From: Gyrodactylus bullatarudis
Lineage: Eukaryota; Platyhelminthes; Monogenea; Gyrodactylidea; Gyrodactylidae
NCBI GenBank assembly: GCA_012064415.1
Contig: SSNU01000022.1
Location: 269,076 to 333,075 of the forward strand
Reading direction: 5' to 3'
Length of the DNA: 64,000 nt
The notes below the pieces were generated by a model. It worked only from the letters and a program-made list of their open reading frames with translations. It was not told the DNA's origin and did not search any database. The stretch's first letter is position 1, and the number at the start of each line of letters is the position of its first letter. A program made the position numbers and the translations under genes. Of this stretch, positions 46,455-57,400 are shown piece by piece.

Positions 46455-46505
46455 GGTAGATATATACGCGCGTTTCGTCCTCTTTTGGACTCGTCAGTAT
46501 TTTAT
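46455..46505 (-). ncRNA. Hammerhead ribozyme, complete core
   Basis: The minus strand reads AAAATA, CTGACGA, GTCC with GGAC around AAAAGA, GAAAC and the self-complementary stem III ACGCGCGT. GTA follows as cleavage triplet, then TATATC. All invariant core bases are present. Stem I is about 3 bp and then mismatched. It lacks the tRNA-like head of the SINE copies, so it represents a different or truncated element. Confidence 0.78.
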
Positions 46506-47176
46506 TGGGTCCGAAATTTAGATGAGAGAGCCCTGATGGACAGTTTTGGTTTCTTACCCTTGGTTAAGGGTCCATCAATTGTTTCTGTTCAAGTAGATCC
46601 TAATTAAAATAAAAAACGTTCAAAATTTGAAAATTTCCGAAGTTTTGTTTATATGATATAAGAATCATTTAAAGAGTTGACTCAGCCAGACATGGTGGAA
46701 TGATTTAGAAATAGCTCAAGGATTATTTAAACAAAATTACAGGCGGTTTCATCAGTTTTACGAAATTTCATCAGTCTAGTGCATATGACTTGAAAATAAG
46801 ATTTTACTATTTTATAGTGGTTTTCGAAAAAACGTTCTTCATATTTCATATGAAATTTTATATATTTTTTTGAAAATAGAGCTTGATGAGTCACAAGATT
46901 GGTCTGCTCCCAAAAATTTACTGACTAAATATTGTTACTCCCTAGGTATTAAGCAGATCATTAAAACCCCAACTAGATCTGGTAACTAGATCTTGATGTT
47001 GTCCTCGTACCCCCCCCCCCTTTATTGATTTTAAATATAATCTACACTCTATATTTCCTTAAAAAACAAAACCACTTAAATCCTATATCAATTTTGACCT
47101 TGTTAATACTCTCTCTAAATACTACATGCTAGATTTTCCCGAATATTACCCAAAGATGATATTTGCTATATCCGTT
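46506..47176. other. Non-coding, with a poly-C run
   Basis: A run of about 11 C lies near 47010-47020. No gene seen. Confidence 0.5.
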
Positions 47177-47184
47177 CAAATATT

Positions 47185-48996
47185 GGTAATGCTCTAGTTC
47201 AGGAACAGCGCAAAATCATTTTTGCGGGGATTTAACCGTCAGCCAATGGGAATTAAGCAGGTTTTTGAGTACTATGAATTTTCTACTATGATCTATCCGA
47301 ATCTATTTAGGTATGTTCCGATACATCAATCAACCTATTGAATTCATATACTTGACCTAATACATCAACTGATGCTCAAAAAAATCTAGACTATCATCTT
47401 ATCTAACTTCTATCTTTTGATCAAACCCAACCTCATTCAAATGCACTTAATCTCTAGGGTGTTTAATTTTATAGGATTAGATAGTTCTTTCATTTTTGGT
47501 GGGAAAGATTTGTGCTGAGGTGCTCTAATTAGAACATTTTATCCAATCAAATCTCATATCAAGTCATGGTATGAAAATATCTTTGTAAAAACTTCATTAT
47601 TGCTCTCTAATCTATGGACCTAAGTGAAAACGATATTTTGTCTCTTATAAACTCAGAAGAGTCTACTGAAAACTTTTTTGAAGAACATAATTTTATCAGA
47701 AAATTGGATACTCCATGCCTGGAAATTAATCAAAGAACAGGTCTGCAGTGTAGGGGAACCTCCAAATTTACTAGAAGAAAGAATTTGATGCGTTGTTTCC
47801 AATGTGTGAATGTTTTCAATCTTAAGAGGTAATTTGTTATATTAATTATTTTTCAAGGTACTTTTCTCTTCAAGAAAAAAAAAGCTTTTCCATGTTGATC
47901 CAGCTTGCCTATTATTTCGCTACAGGAATATAACTGCTAGTATTAATATTAGTCAGGCAACTATATGTTCCTATTTTGACCTTTTCTGCAGACTCCTGAA
48001 GACTCAAGCAGAATTCGATCAAGATATGATTTGTGGTAACGGTCATATGGTTGAGATGGACGAAACAAATATCATCGCGGTCGAATTCTAAGACGTGAAT
48101 GGGTCCTGGGTGCTTTCGACAGGGAGACTAAACAAATCCGGCTTAAAATTGTCACTGAGCGTAATCAAGAAATCATTTGAGCTTTCATAGATGACAATAT
48201 TCTTGTTGGGTCCACATTAGTCTCTGATGAGTGGCGAGGATATTCCGCTTGGGCTACTGCTGGTTATTGGCATGTTGCCGTTAATCACAGTGTAACTTAT
48301 GTAGATCCCACAGACCCTTCCATTCACACTCATACAGGGGAAAGACAATGGCCTTCTATGAAGGAAAATATCAATAGAACAGTAGCAATGCATAGGATTG
48401 CTGGCAAAGTAAAAATATTTGAATACCTTTTTAATCACAAAGCCATGGATTGGCAAGGCATTTTCAATTGCCTTCTTTCATCATTTTTTCATCCAGAGAA
48501 CAGAGATATTCAACTTGAACCTGTCAACCAAGAAAATATCAATATGATTGTCCAAGATGAAGAAAATGATGATGTTGACTTAGATAATTCGTTTTTTAAT
48601 TATTGATTTTATACATAATATAATTATTCTTGCCATAAATAGATATTTTTAAAACATTCAGTGGCTTTATTAATTGAAATCTTATCATGGTTTTCTATTT
48701 TATTTAATAGTTTTAAATCTAATTAAGATTTGAATTTTCAAATTTAAATGAGATTGGGTTTGATCAAAAGATAGATCTCAGATAAGAAAGTCTAGATTTT
48801 TTTGAGCATCAGTTGATATATTAGGTCAAGTATATGAATTAAATAGGTTGATTGATGTATCGGAACATACCTAAATAGATTCGGATAGATCATAGTAGAA
48901 AATTCATAGTACTCAAAAACCTGCTTAATTCCCATTGGCTGATGGTTAAATCCCCGCAAAAATGATTTTGCGCTGTTCCTGAACTAGACCATTACC
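47185..48996 (+). mobile_element. Merlin-type DNA transposon, best-preserved copy
   Basis: 1812 bp. The ends GGTAATGCTCTAGTTCAGG and mirror are part of inverted arms of about 240 bp (47185-47430 and 48755-48996). The target duplication is CAAATATT at 47177-47184 and CAAAAATT at 48997-49004 (7 of 8). It carries a nearly complete transposase on the plus strand. Merlin elements normally have short TIRs, so arms this long are unusual. Confidence 0.92.
47614..48606 (+). pseudogene. Merlin (ISXO2/IS1595-like) DDE transposase, broken by one frameshift and one stop
   Basis: It starts MDLSENDILSLINSEE. A zinc ribbon follows (LQCRGTSKFTRRKNLMRCFQC), then a 29-nt GT-AG intron (47832-47860). The catalytic core keeps VEMDET (first Asp), REWVLGAFDRET, SDEWRGY (second Asp), HVAVNHSVTYVDP, HTHTGERQWPSMKENINR (Glu) and a C-terminal IFEYLFNHKAMDWQGIF. 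A frameshift occurs just after VEMDET near 48072, and an in-frame TGA lies at about 48178. All three DDE residues are therefore still readable but in a broken gene. The intron size matches host genes. Confidence 0.9.
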
Positions 48997-49004
48997 CAAA
49001 AATT

Positions 49005-49636
49005 ATATCCATTAAAGGCTAACATGGAAATTCATTTTTTTGAAAATCCATGATATAAAATTCAATTCACCCTATGTATTGAAAAATAGAAATTCTGAAA
49101 CTTTCATCAAACCAATTAATACAGGTGAAGTCCCCGTTTTCTATCCCTCTCTGCCCAAATGGGAATTAACAAATTTCGAAATTAAAAAACCTTCATATTT
49201 TGGACAGAACTCCGGCGCTTTGAAATAAAATCTCTTCAAGAACTGTAAGGCGCAACATCTATGAATATGCAAAAAACTTTTAAATAATCCAGAATATTCT
49301 CATTAGTTTGACTCGATAATTGACCATAATATTTTTCGCCTAGTAAAATCTTTCATTTCATTGGTAAGAAAATTAGTTTCAGAAAAATGGCTTCTTAAAA
49401 ACAGAATATTTATAGCTCGAGAAAGTTCTCATATACGCGACTCATTGGCCATTCAGGACTGTAGTTTTTAATCTCTTCGTTAAGGCTGGAATACAATAAA
49501 AGCTCGATAGTACCGTGGATGCAATACCGGAATTCCCATCATGAATAAGAGAAATGAGTTTAGATTAAACAGAAAAATTTATTGCATGTACACAAATCTT
49601 GTCCCAACCTTATTAAAAATTCAAAAAAAAACATTC
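49005..49636. other. Non-coding; a weak coding-like frame at 49040-49228
   Basis: The plus frame (KINTGEVPVFYPSLPKW-like composition) has no ATG and no recognised domain. Probably a remnant or chance. Confidence 0.35.
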
Positions 49637-50427
49637 TCAAAATCTAGCCGGAAACTTACGCACTAATTTACAGCAGTGGAATTCTCGACCAGGCCCTGTT
49701 ATCCTGACACTGGTTGCATTCGCCTTTATCGACTGAGTGTAGCAGGTACTCTAAATAAAAGAGTATGATTACAAGAAACAAAGAATTACCGATGAGTGAA
49801 TAAATTTGATGCAACCATGAGTTGTGCACCAATTCGCACATTGCTCAATGCTACCAGCAGGATCAGCATTGTTGTAGAGGAACTCTTGATTTACAATCGA
49901 CAGGTCAACCCCGTAGTAAAGACTACTCGGACAGTCAATGGATAATTTGAATGTCCTCGAATGGCATTGACTGGCTGGCTTCTCGATGAATGGCAGAGAT
50001 AGCGCAACTTGTTAGAATTAAAAAATGTATTTTATTTGTTTAGAGTAAAAAGTTTTGATAAGAATTATCATGGCTTACTACAGCAAGAATAACCAAAAAC
50101 TTGACCTTGCGAAGTAGAACTTAATTCTGGATTTAATTCTATAACAAGAATACAAAAGTTTGTTGTTAACTTGAGCCGATAACAGTTAAATTCTGCACAT
50201 TTTTGAATGCAATCATTCATTCCATTACTCTCGATAAGTTTATCACGCCATTCAACCGTTAAAGACTGACTAGTGAATTTGTATAGATTAGATGCACAAT
50301 TTGTAGGACTATTGAATTGCTTCATTGAGCATTCAGATTGTGGCCACTCATATGCTGGTACTGCAATAGTCTGGGAATTTGTCCAAAATACATGCTGTAA
50401 GAGCAGCAGCACGATGGTTAATTTCAT
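49637..50427 (-). CDS. Secreted double-PAN-domain protein, copy 1
   Basis: Exons 50427-50079, 50007-49790 and 49750-49637 (introns of 71 and 39 nt) give 226 residues. A signal peptide (MKLTIVLLLLQHVFWTNSQ) precedes two PAN-like modules. The first has CIQKCAEFNCYRLKL with a closing GYSCC. The second has CANWCTTHGCIKFIHS, then STCYTQS and a closing EFHCCK. PAN/apple modules bind proteins or sugars outside cells. Exons 2 and 3, and even the 39-nt intron, are nearly identical to the copy at 52688-53452, while exon 1 is strongly diverged. The stop follows KFPARF. Function unknown; a secreted, possibly host- or microbe-facing protein is a guess. Confidence 0.8.
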
Positions 50428-51089
50428 TCTTTTGGGAAGATATTTTGAGAATTCTCTTGTTTTTATACAATTTTCATCGTATTATTTTACTGGATGGTTA
50501 AATTTCTATCATTTCTATTGGCTTTTAAAACTATAGTGTGTTGTCAAGTGGGGTACTTGCAAAATTAGTTTGGCATTCTCGTTTGCTGATATGGTTACAG
50601 TTGTAGGCCATATTACAATTGTGGTTACTGTTTTACATTGGATTCGAGGACCTCTAAAAATGAATTCATTCTTAGTTACACTTCCAGTTCAAAGTTCGAA
50701 AAAAGGGCTTTTGGTGTCAGATCGAAATTTGAAAAATAACCATATTTTTCATGAAAATAATTTCTTTCTTCAACTGGTGAAGGCGGGCAACATGAGTAGG
50801 ATTCCAAAAAATCTTTTAAACATTCGAATTTTTGATGAAAAAAATCGAGATTTCTGTAAAAATCATAAATTCCCAACTTCATATCAACCAACTTTTATTG
50901 AAATTGGAACACTCTTGAGAAAAAGATCTTGGTAACTATTCAATAGAGTTTTTGAACTTGAGAAGAAATAGTTAATTTAGTATTGTAGAAAATTTTAAAT
51001 TCTCCATTTAATTCCCAAGAGTCTACTTTAAATAAATTCTTGAGATCTCCGATAACTCAATGGAACAAAATGGATTCAAAAATTTACCA
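50428..51089. other. Intergenic with a fold-back-family fragment
   Basis: 50676-50890 carries the GTGAAGGCGGGCAACATGAG and CCCAACTTCATATCAAC words shared with 10917-11111 and 54060-54172. No gene seen. Confidence 0.5.
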
Positions 51090-51275
51090 TTATGTTCTAA
51101 AATTCTAAGACACAGTTCACTGGAATCTCATTTGATAGATATTGTCTTCTCAAACCTAGATGTTAGAAATCGGACAAGCAAGTTTCAAGCAAATTCGTTC
51201 TGTACGGACTCGTCAGTACAAAAATTGTGGGGAAACGCTTCTAACCTCTACTCTACAAACAAAGTCCATTTTCTA
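51090..51275 (-). mobile_element. Degraded copy of the hammerhead SINE
   Basis: The minus strand keeps GGTTAGAAGCGTTTCCCCACA, then TTGTACTGACGAGTCC. The 3' half of the hammerhead is then lost, and ACTTGCTTGTCCGATTTCTAACAT and GAAGACAATATCTATCAA match the tail of 43106-43353. Box B is deleted. It shows that the SINE plus hammerhead is a dispersed family. Confidence 0.72.
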
Positions 51276-52687
51276 TCACTCAAAACTCTTGATTAATTAT
51301 ATAATCCAGATTTTCCTCCGTTTAAAATTTTCCCCGAAATTTAATAAGCGAATTGACCGATTGCTCATTGAGACTAATCTTGAAGTCAAGTTACTTTTGA
51401 GTAGTTAGTTAAATAATGTTAAAAACTCTCCAACTATAGTATACTATACTAATACACTCTTGAAGAAGACAGCCACATTGAAGTGTTTAATTAATTTTTC
51501 AACTTGAGTTTCATTTCAATAGATTAGTTAGTAATTATTTGTTACCGTGATACTGCCAATTCTGTATCAACATTCCTGAAAATGACCATTTTCTGACCTT
51601 GAAAATGGCCAACATTTTAGTTCCAATACATAACTTTGGAGTGATAAGATATTCCAATTCTACGAGTATGGTTTCTCGTTATCGTTTCTCTTATATCTCT
51701 GTATGTGGTTTTTCTCTATAATTTTTTTTTTCAAAACGAGTCATTTTAAAATTAATGAATTATTTCAGTTTCTTTTAAACAAAAGTATAGCTTGAGAAAG
51801 TTACCTTTCCCATATATGACCCACTAGAGCTTGAAAGGTTAAATTTTATCGTTGAAGTAGGAGCCACAAAAGTCATAATTCCTTACATATATGTAATACA
51901 ACTATAAAGACACCAAGTTTTATAGAGCAGATTTCAACCCGACTCAAATTGAACGTGACTATTTTATAACTCCTGTATTTGATTTTCATAAGATTTTGAT
52001 TTCTTTGACTAATCATGATCCTGAAAATCCTACTTTGAAGTCAACTCAAAGTTACGAAAATTGAAAGTTTGGCTCGAGATTTCTTCATATAATGAACTTG
52101 GGTCTGATGATTCAGATTAAGAAAAATCAAATTCGATTTCTTGATGAACAAGTTGACAATTTTGTAAAAATAACTAAGCTTTTATCTGGATCAGTCAATT
52201 TACAATGTTAAAAACTCTTGAATTACTCTCTCAGAGAAGACAGCCACATTGAAGAGTTTAATTAATTTTTCAACTTGAATTTCAATAGAATAGTTTCCAT
52301 GATAATGCCAATTCTTTCCACTTTCACCACGACAACCTTGAGTCAAGAGTCTTCATGATTCATGATTTAAGAGTTTTACAACTCCAGAGCTTTTATTTTA
52401 ACATTTTATAATTAAACAGATCAATGTCACTATTTAATTTTTGTATTTATTTTATACAATACAGTACAATCAGATTTAAATATGGTGATATCAAGTTTCA
52501 TGAAGCAGATTGAGTTACCCGAGTTGAATTTATCAATATCTGGCTTTGACGCAATCTTGACAAAAAGAAGAGAAACTGACTAATTTCAAGATTTGATATT
52601 TCAAGAATAAAAACAGATATTCGAATCCAGCAGCAAAATTTATTGAAAACAAACAAATATATGATCCCTACCTAGATAGCTTATTGC
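51276..52687. other. Non-coding, with repeat fragments
   Basis: GAAGACAGCCACATTGAAG and the following ~50 bp occur twice (51466-51527 and 52236-52290). The end of a piggyBac-like family member (TTAA near 51841) matches 12639-12730 in reverse. No gene seen. Confidence 0.5.
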
Positions 52688-53452
52688 TCAAAATCTGGCC
52701 GGAAACTTACGCACTAATTTACAGCAGTGGAATTCTCGACCAGGCCCGGTTATCCTGACACTGGTTGCATTCGCCTTTATCGACTGAGTGTAACAGGTAC
52801 TCTAAATAAAAGAGTATGATTACAAGAAACAAAGAATTACCGATGAGTGAATAAATTTGATGCAACCATGAGTTGTGCACCAATTCGCACATTGCTCAAT
52901 GCTACCAGCAGGATCAGCATTGTTGTAGAGGAACTCTTGATTTACAATCGACAGGTCAACCCCGTAGTAAAGACTACTCGGACAGTCAATGGATAATTTG
53001 AATGTCCTCGAATGACATTGTCTGGCTGGCCTCTTGATCAATGGCAGAGTGAGCAAAACTGTTCATGAAAATAAAATTATTGACTAGGAATCTAAAAACC
53101 TACCACAGCACCTGTATCCATAAACTTCACCTGGAGTCGAAGTTTTCAAAGTTGGCTTCCCGCTTATGAGAAATACACAATACACAGGGCTCATTTTAAA
53201 TCGATAGCAATTTCTTCTATCGCAACTATTTCGGCAATTAATATATCCATTATTTATCTTATCAAAATCGAATAATGACACCGAAACATTTTGCAACGTA
53301 AGTCTATAGTAGTTTGATGTACAATTTGTAGGATAATCAAAATATTTTTCCGAGCACTCAGGTTCTGGTACATCATCCCCGGGTAGGTTAATGATTTGAG
53401 CATTCGTGCAATCTACAACTTTGAGGAGAAAAATCAAGAGGACAGAATTCAT
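52688..53452 (-). CDS. Secreted double-PAN-domain protein, copy 2
   Basis: Exons 53452-53104, 53058-52841 and 52801-52688 (introns of 45 and 39 nt) give 226 residues, exon for exon the same lengths as copy 1. The open frame extends to a GTG at 53470, but the first ATG (53452) starts the signal peptide MNSVLLIFLLKVVDC. The first PAN module (CRNSCDRRNCYRFKM, GYRCC) is clearly homologous to but diverged from copy 1. The second (CANWCTTHGCIKF) is identical in protein. The pattern suggests gene conversion or a recent partial duplication of the 3' part. Confidence 0.8.
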
Positions 53453-53639
53453 GGTTTTACTCAAGGTCACTCAGGTGTTTGTGAGGGGATCAAGTGTTTG
53501 GGGATGTTTAAGGAAAAGTCCAACGATTTGATTGGATCATGAAAATACTTTCTTGTCATTCGCTATTCTGATTCATTCTGAGATTAAATTCATGATTGCC
53601 AATGTTACCAATGGTTCAAAATTAGAATTAATAATAATA

Positions 53640-53890
53640 AACGAAATTCTTGAATTCTAACAAGTTGCGCTATCTCTGCCATTCATCGAGAAGCCATCAG
53701 TCAATGTCATGCGAGGACATTCAAATTATCAATTGACTGACCGAGTAGTCTTTACTACGGGTTTGACATGGATAACCGGACATGGTCGAGAATTTCACTG
53801 CTGTACATTCGAGCGTAAGTTTCTGGCCAGATTTTGTGGAATATTTTTTAGCATTAATCTGTATCTAGGTAGGGAAAAAAATTTGAATAA
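53640..53890 (+). pseudogene. Inverted, internally deleted copy of the PAN gene 3' part
   Basis: On the plus strand TTGCGCTATCTCTGCCATTC and TTTACTACGGGTTTGACATG follow exon 2 of the PAN genes. They then jump directly to the last exon (GGTCGAGAATTTCACTGCTG) and continue through the 3' flank (TATCTAGGTAGGGA). About 170 bp, including intron 2 and the PAN cysteines, is gone. The copy is divergent in several codons and cannot make the domain. Confidence 0.8.
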
Positions 53891-54425
53891 ATTCTATTTT
53901 TATCTACTCAATGTTTTACTTCTTCAAATCTTCTAGAGTTCTGTTTTTTTTCTTTACCTTTAAAAGATACCTCATGCCTAGACTTTTTCACAAGTTTTTG
54001 TGCTTGATAAAACACAAGCCCTGTTTTTTGAATCTTGAAACAGTTTTTCTTATTAATGTTGGTTGATATGAAGTTGGGAATCTATAATTTTTACGAAAAG
54101 ATCGATCTTTTCATCAAAAATTCGAATATATAAGAGATTTTTTGGAATCCTACTCATGTTGCCCATTTCTACGATTTGAAGAAAAATTCTGAATATCTGG
54201 GACATAAAGGGTTTAAATTAGGCATGAAATCTTATTGTTTGTAAGAAAAAAATTAATATTTTAACTCCTTAGGGTGGAGTCTAAATTGAGCAACCAATGC
54301 TTACTTTAGTTAAGGAATCAGGACCTAATGCAGATGATTTTGAAGGAATTTATATTAAAATAATTTTAATATAATTAGAAATATATTTATTTAAAAAATA
54401 AAATATTAAAAAGCTGTTGGTCATT
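53891..54425. other. Intergenic with a fold-back-family fragment (54060-54172)
   Basis: GTTGGTTGATATGAAGTTGG, then GGAATCCTACTCATGTTGCC mirror the 50676-50890 fragment. The rest is non-coding, including the kinesin 3' flank. Confidence 0.5.
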
Positions 54426-57400
54426 TTACTCGTCTCCAAGACGTGATTCGTCAATAGATAGTCGGGATACACTAAGCTCTGACACTGTTTCCCCGTAATC
54501 TGGTTCATCAACAACAGAATAATTGAATGTTTGATTGCAATCACTGGAAAAGAATTAAAATATGATACAGTTTAAATGAAAATCGAATAATCATACAAGC
54601 ATGAAAAATTATTAAGATCCCATTGTTTTTATGAATAAAAGTGTATTTACTATAATAGAGAGAAAATCGGATACTCTTTCACCTATGGAATAAAAGATTC
54701 TCAAGTTTTATCATGTCGGTGAGATATTGTGAAAAAATGGGCAATTCCATATATTTTATATATTTCACCCTAGCCTAGTGAATACTACTATATATAATGA
54801 CTGGGTCAACTTACTCAATATTTGAAGTATTGAGATGACTCGTTGTCTTACGGAGTTCCGATAGTATTGTTCGATATGATTTGGTCTTGGGAAGATCTTT
54901 GCAGGAAAGATTTTCTATGCCATAGTCTTTACAGCCTCTACGCAGGGGAGTGCACCCACTAGTCCTGTATTCCGAATGGGCATTTTTGAGGGATTTCTCT
55001 TGATTTTTTATGAAACTTTCAAAATCATACGAAGTTTTATTCAAGTCAGCCATAATCTAGATATTAAAATTAATTTTCGTCAAGTATAAAGGATTTTTAC
55101 TCCTAAATAGTACATACCTCTGTAGTAAAAGATTTACTTTTGGATTGCATTCTGTCAATGGGGATTGAGACAAGATTTTGATAATCCTGAGACTCCAATT
55201 GTTGTTCCAGTTTAACAAAGTCGACGCATGGCCGGGCTGTGGATGTTTCATATTCTCTCCAAGACTCAAGGTAGTCGTCTTGTTTTTCCTGGAGGACGAA
55301 TCGCTTCTCGGAAAAGTCAGCAAAGAAGGAAGAAATATCTTTCTTGCTAGTAACAATAGAATCTTTCCAACTACTCTCAAGAGCATTAATTGAATTCTTA
55401 TTCTCAGAAGATATTTTCTCCTTGCACACTGTGAGACCTTTGATTTCGGATTTGAATTTCTCCAAATCTTCAGAGATACTCTGTCCATAATTGTAACCTG
55501 ATTCCATACTTGTTAGCATGAGGGAGGAAGCATTCAAAAACTTTGAATCAATTTCATCCGAGTTTGATTTGAGCTTATCAAAAGCTTCTTGGATTAGCTT
55601 GTCGTGGTTAACTTTGAGAATAGATTGGTCCCTTTGAAGATTCTCAATCTGTTCTTTCGTCTGGTTGAAGACGGAATTTTGCTGGTCTATTTTCTCCTTC
55701 AAAAGATTGCTGAGATTGACAAAATGCTGGCACTGGAAAAAATTATTATTAATTCCTACTATTTTTTAAATTCCCATTACAATTAAGAGCAACAACCAAC
55801 ATGAGAATCAAGTTTGAGGAGATGATCATCTGTTATTTTGCCGAGTTCTTGACAACTCTTTGTAGCTGTTTCTAGATAGCGATTTTGGCTATCGAGAAAA
55901 TTCTCCAAGACTTCAGCATCTTTTTCGAATAGTTTTTCAACAAATTCCTTCATTGAGTTTTCACGATCGATAATTGAATCCTTTAGATTGCACAAATTGA
56001 TGGACATTTCCTTCTTGTCGGCTAACAATTTGGAAACGATGGTCTCTTGAGTGTTGTCTGAAAATTAGAAATTCAATGCTTAAAAACCCTGATCAAAAAT
56101 AATCTAAGAGAATATTTGCTGATTTTATTTTCTCTCCAGAAAGACTCACTCATTTCAGAGAGTATTTCATCTGTATTCAACTGGATTTTCTCATTGGCTT
56201 TATCGAAATTTTCAGCTATTTTATGGAATCCAGTCACCATTGATTCAGGAATGTCAATTGATGTCTTTCTCTGTTTTTAAAAAGTGATGAGAGTAAATTC
56301 ATTTCGAGCAGAATGAATTTTAAAAAATGACACTCTATTTTTTAGTTGTAAATCTTTACTATAAGCTTTTACATCTGTATTGCCGAATAATTTAATTAAG
56401 TCTTTTTAATTAATTTGAGGCCTTTTTCTGAGATAATTTTACTTTAAAAATTCAATGAATCTATAAGTAGGGGAGGTAACGATAGGACTTGAAATTAATC
56501 TTTTCAATGATTTGTAGTATGTAATGTAACTTATGTAATTATAAATTTCTTTTTAGATAAACTACCTTGTTCTCCTTATCTAGGTCGATAAGCTGATCAA
56601 TTTTGCTATGAAGAATTTCGTTATCTCCTATCGATAGTTTGGTTGTTTCAATAAGCTTTGAAGCCTTGTTGTGCAGGGCCATTTCAGTGCGACGATGCAT
56701 TTTTCGGATTTCATTAGTCTCCCTGAGTTGACGAGTGACTTTGTCGAGCTCCTTCTCGATTTGTCTGAGACTATTAGTGAGGGAATCACATTCCGATTTG
56801 TACTTCAACTTTTCTTCCTCGGTGAGCTTAAAGTTTTTATTGATTGTTTCGAGTTCCTCTTCAAGATACTCTTTTCTATCTTCAATTAAGCTAAAAGATG
56901 ATGGAAATTCATAAACAAGTTTTTTTGATAAAGTTTTTGACTGATAAGGAGCCCAAATCTTGAATCTCCTCATTTTACTATAGTAAAGTAATTGAAATTT
57001 TTTAAAGGCTCCGATTAAAAATCTAGATCAAATCTTTCTTCGATCGTAGTATAGGGATTTTTTGGGTTAATTTGAGGATTCCAAGTCTGTTTTTACTTTA
57101 CTTGTTTTTTTTCAAAATTTATCAAGGTTTAAAGATACCTATTCAAGTTGTGCACAATGGTGGGGGTTTTGGAGGTAAGACGTAGAATGCATGGGGAATT
57201 AGGTCCGTGGCTCTCATTTCTATATTATCGTGCAATTATTAGCTTTTTAGAACCGAAATTGCACGTGCAATACATCTCAATAATGAGAAGATTTATTAAA
57301 ATGACTGAAATATTCTTAGGCTTGAGAATTATAGAGTACAAAGTGGTGAGAAAATTTAAGAGCCAATATCAACTTTTAGATTTATAAAGTAAACAATACT

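Noticed and set aside
55057..55488. 143-codon minus-strand frame
   Set aside because: Out-of-frame shadow of kinesin-5 exon 5.
57148..57387. 79-codon plus-strand frame inside kinesin-5 intron 1
   Set aside because: It lies antisense in a 537-nt intron with no splice or domain support.
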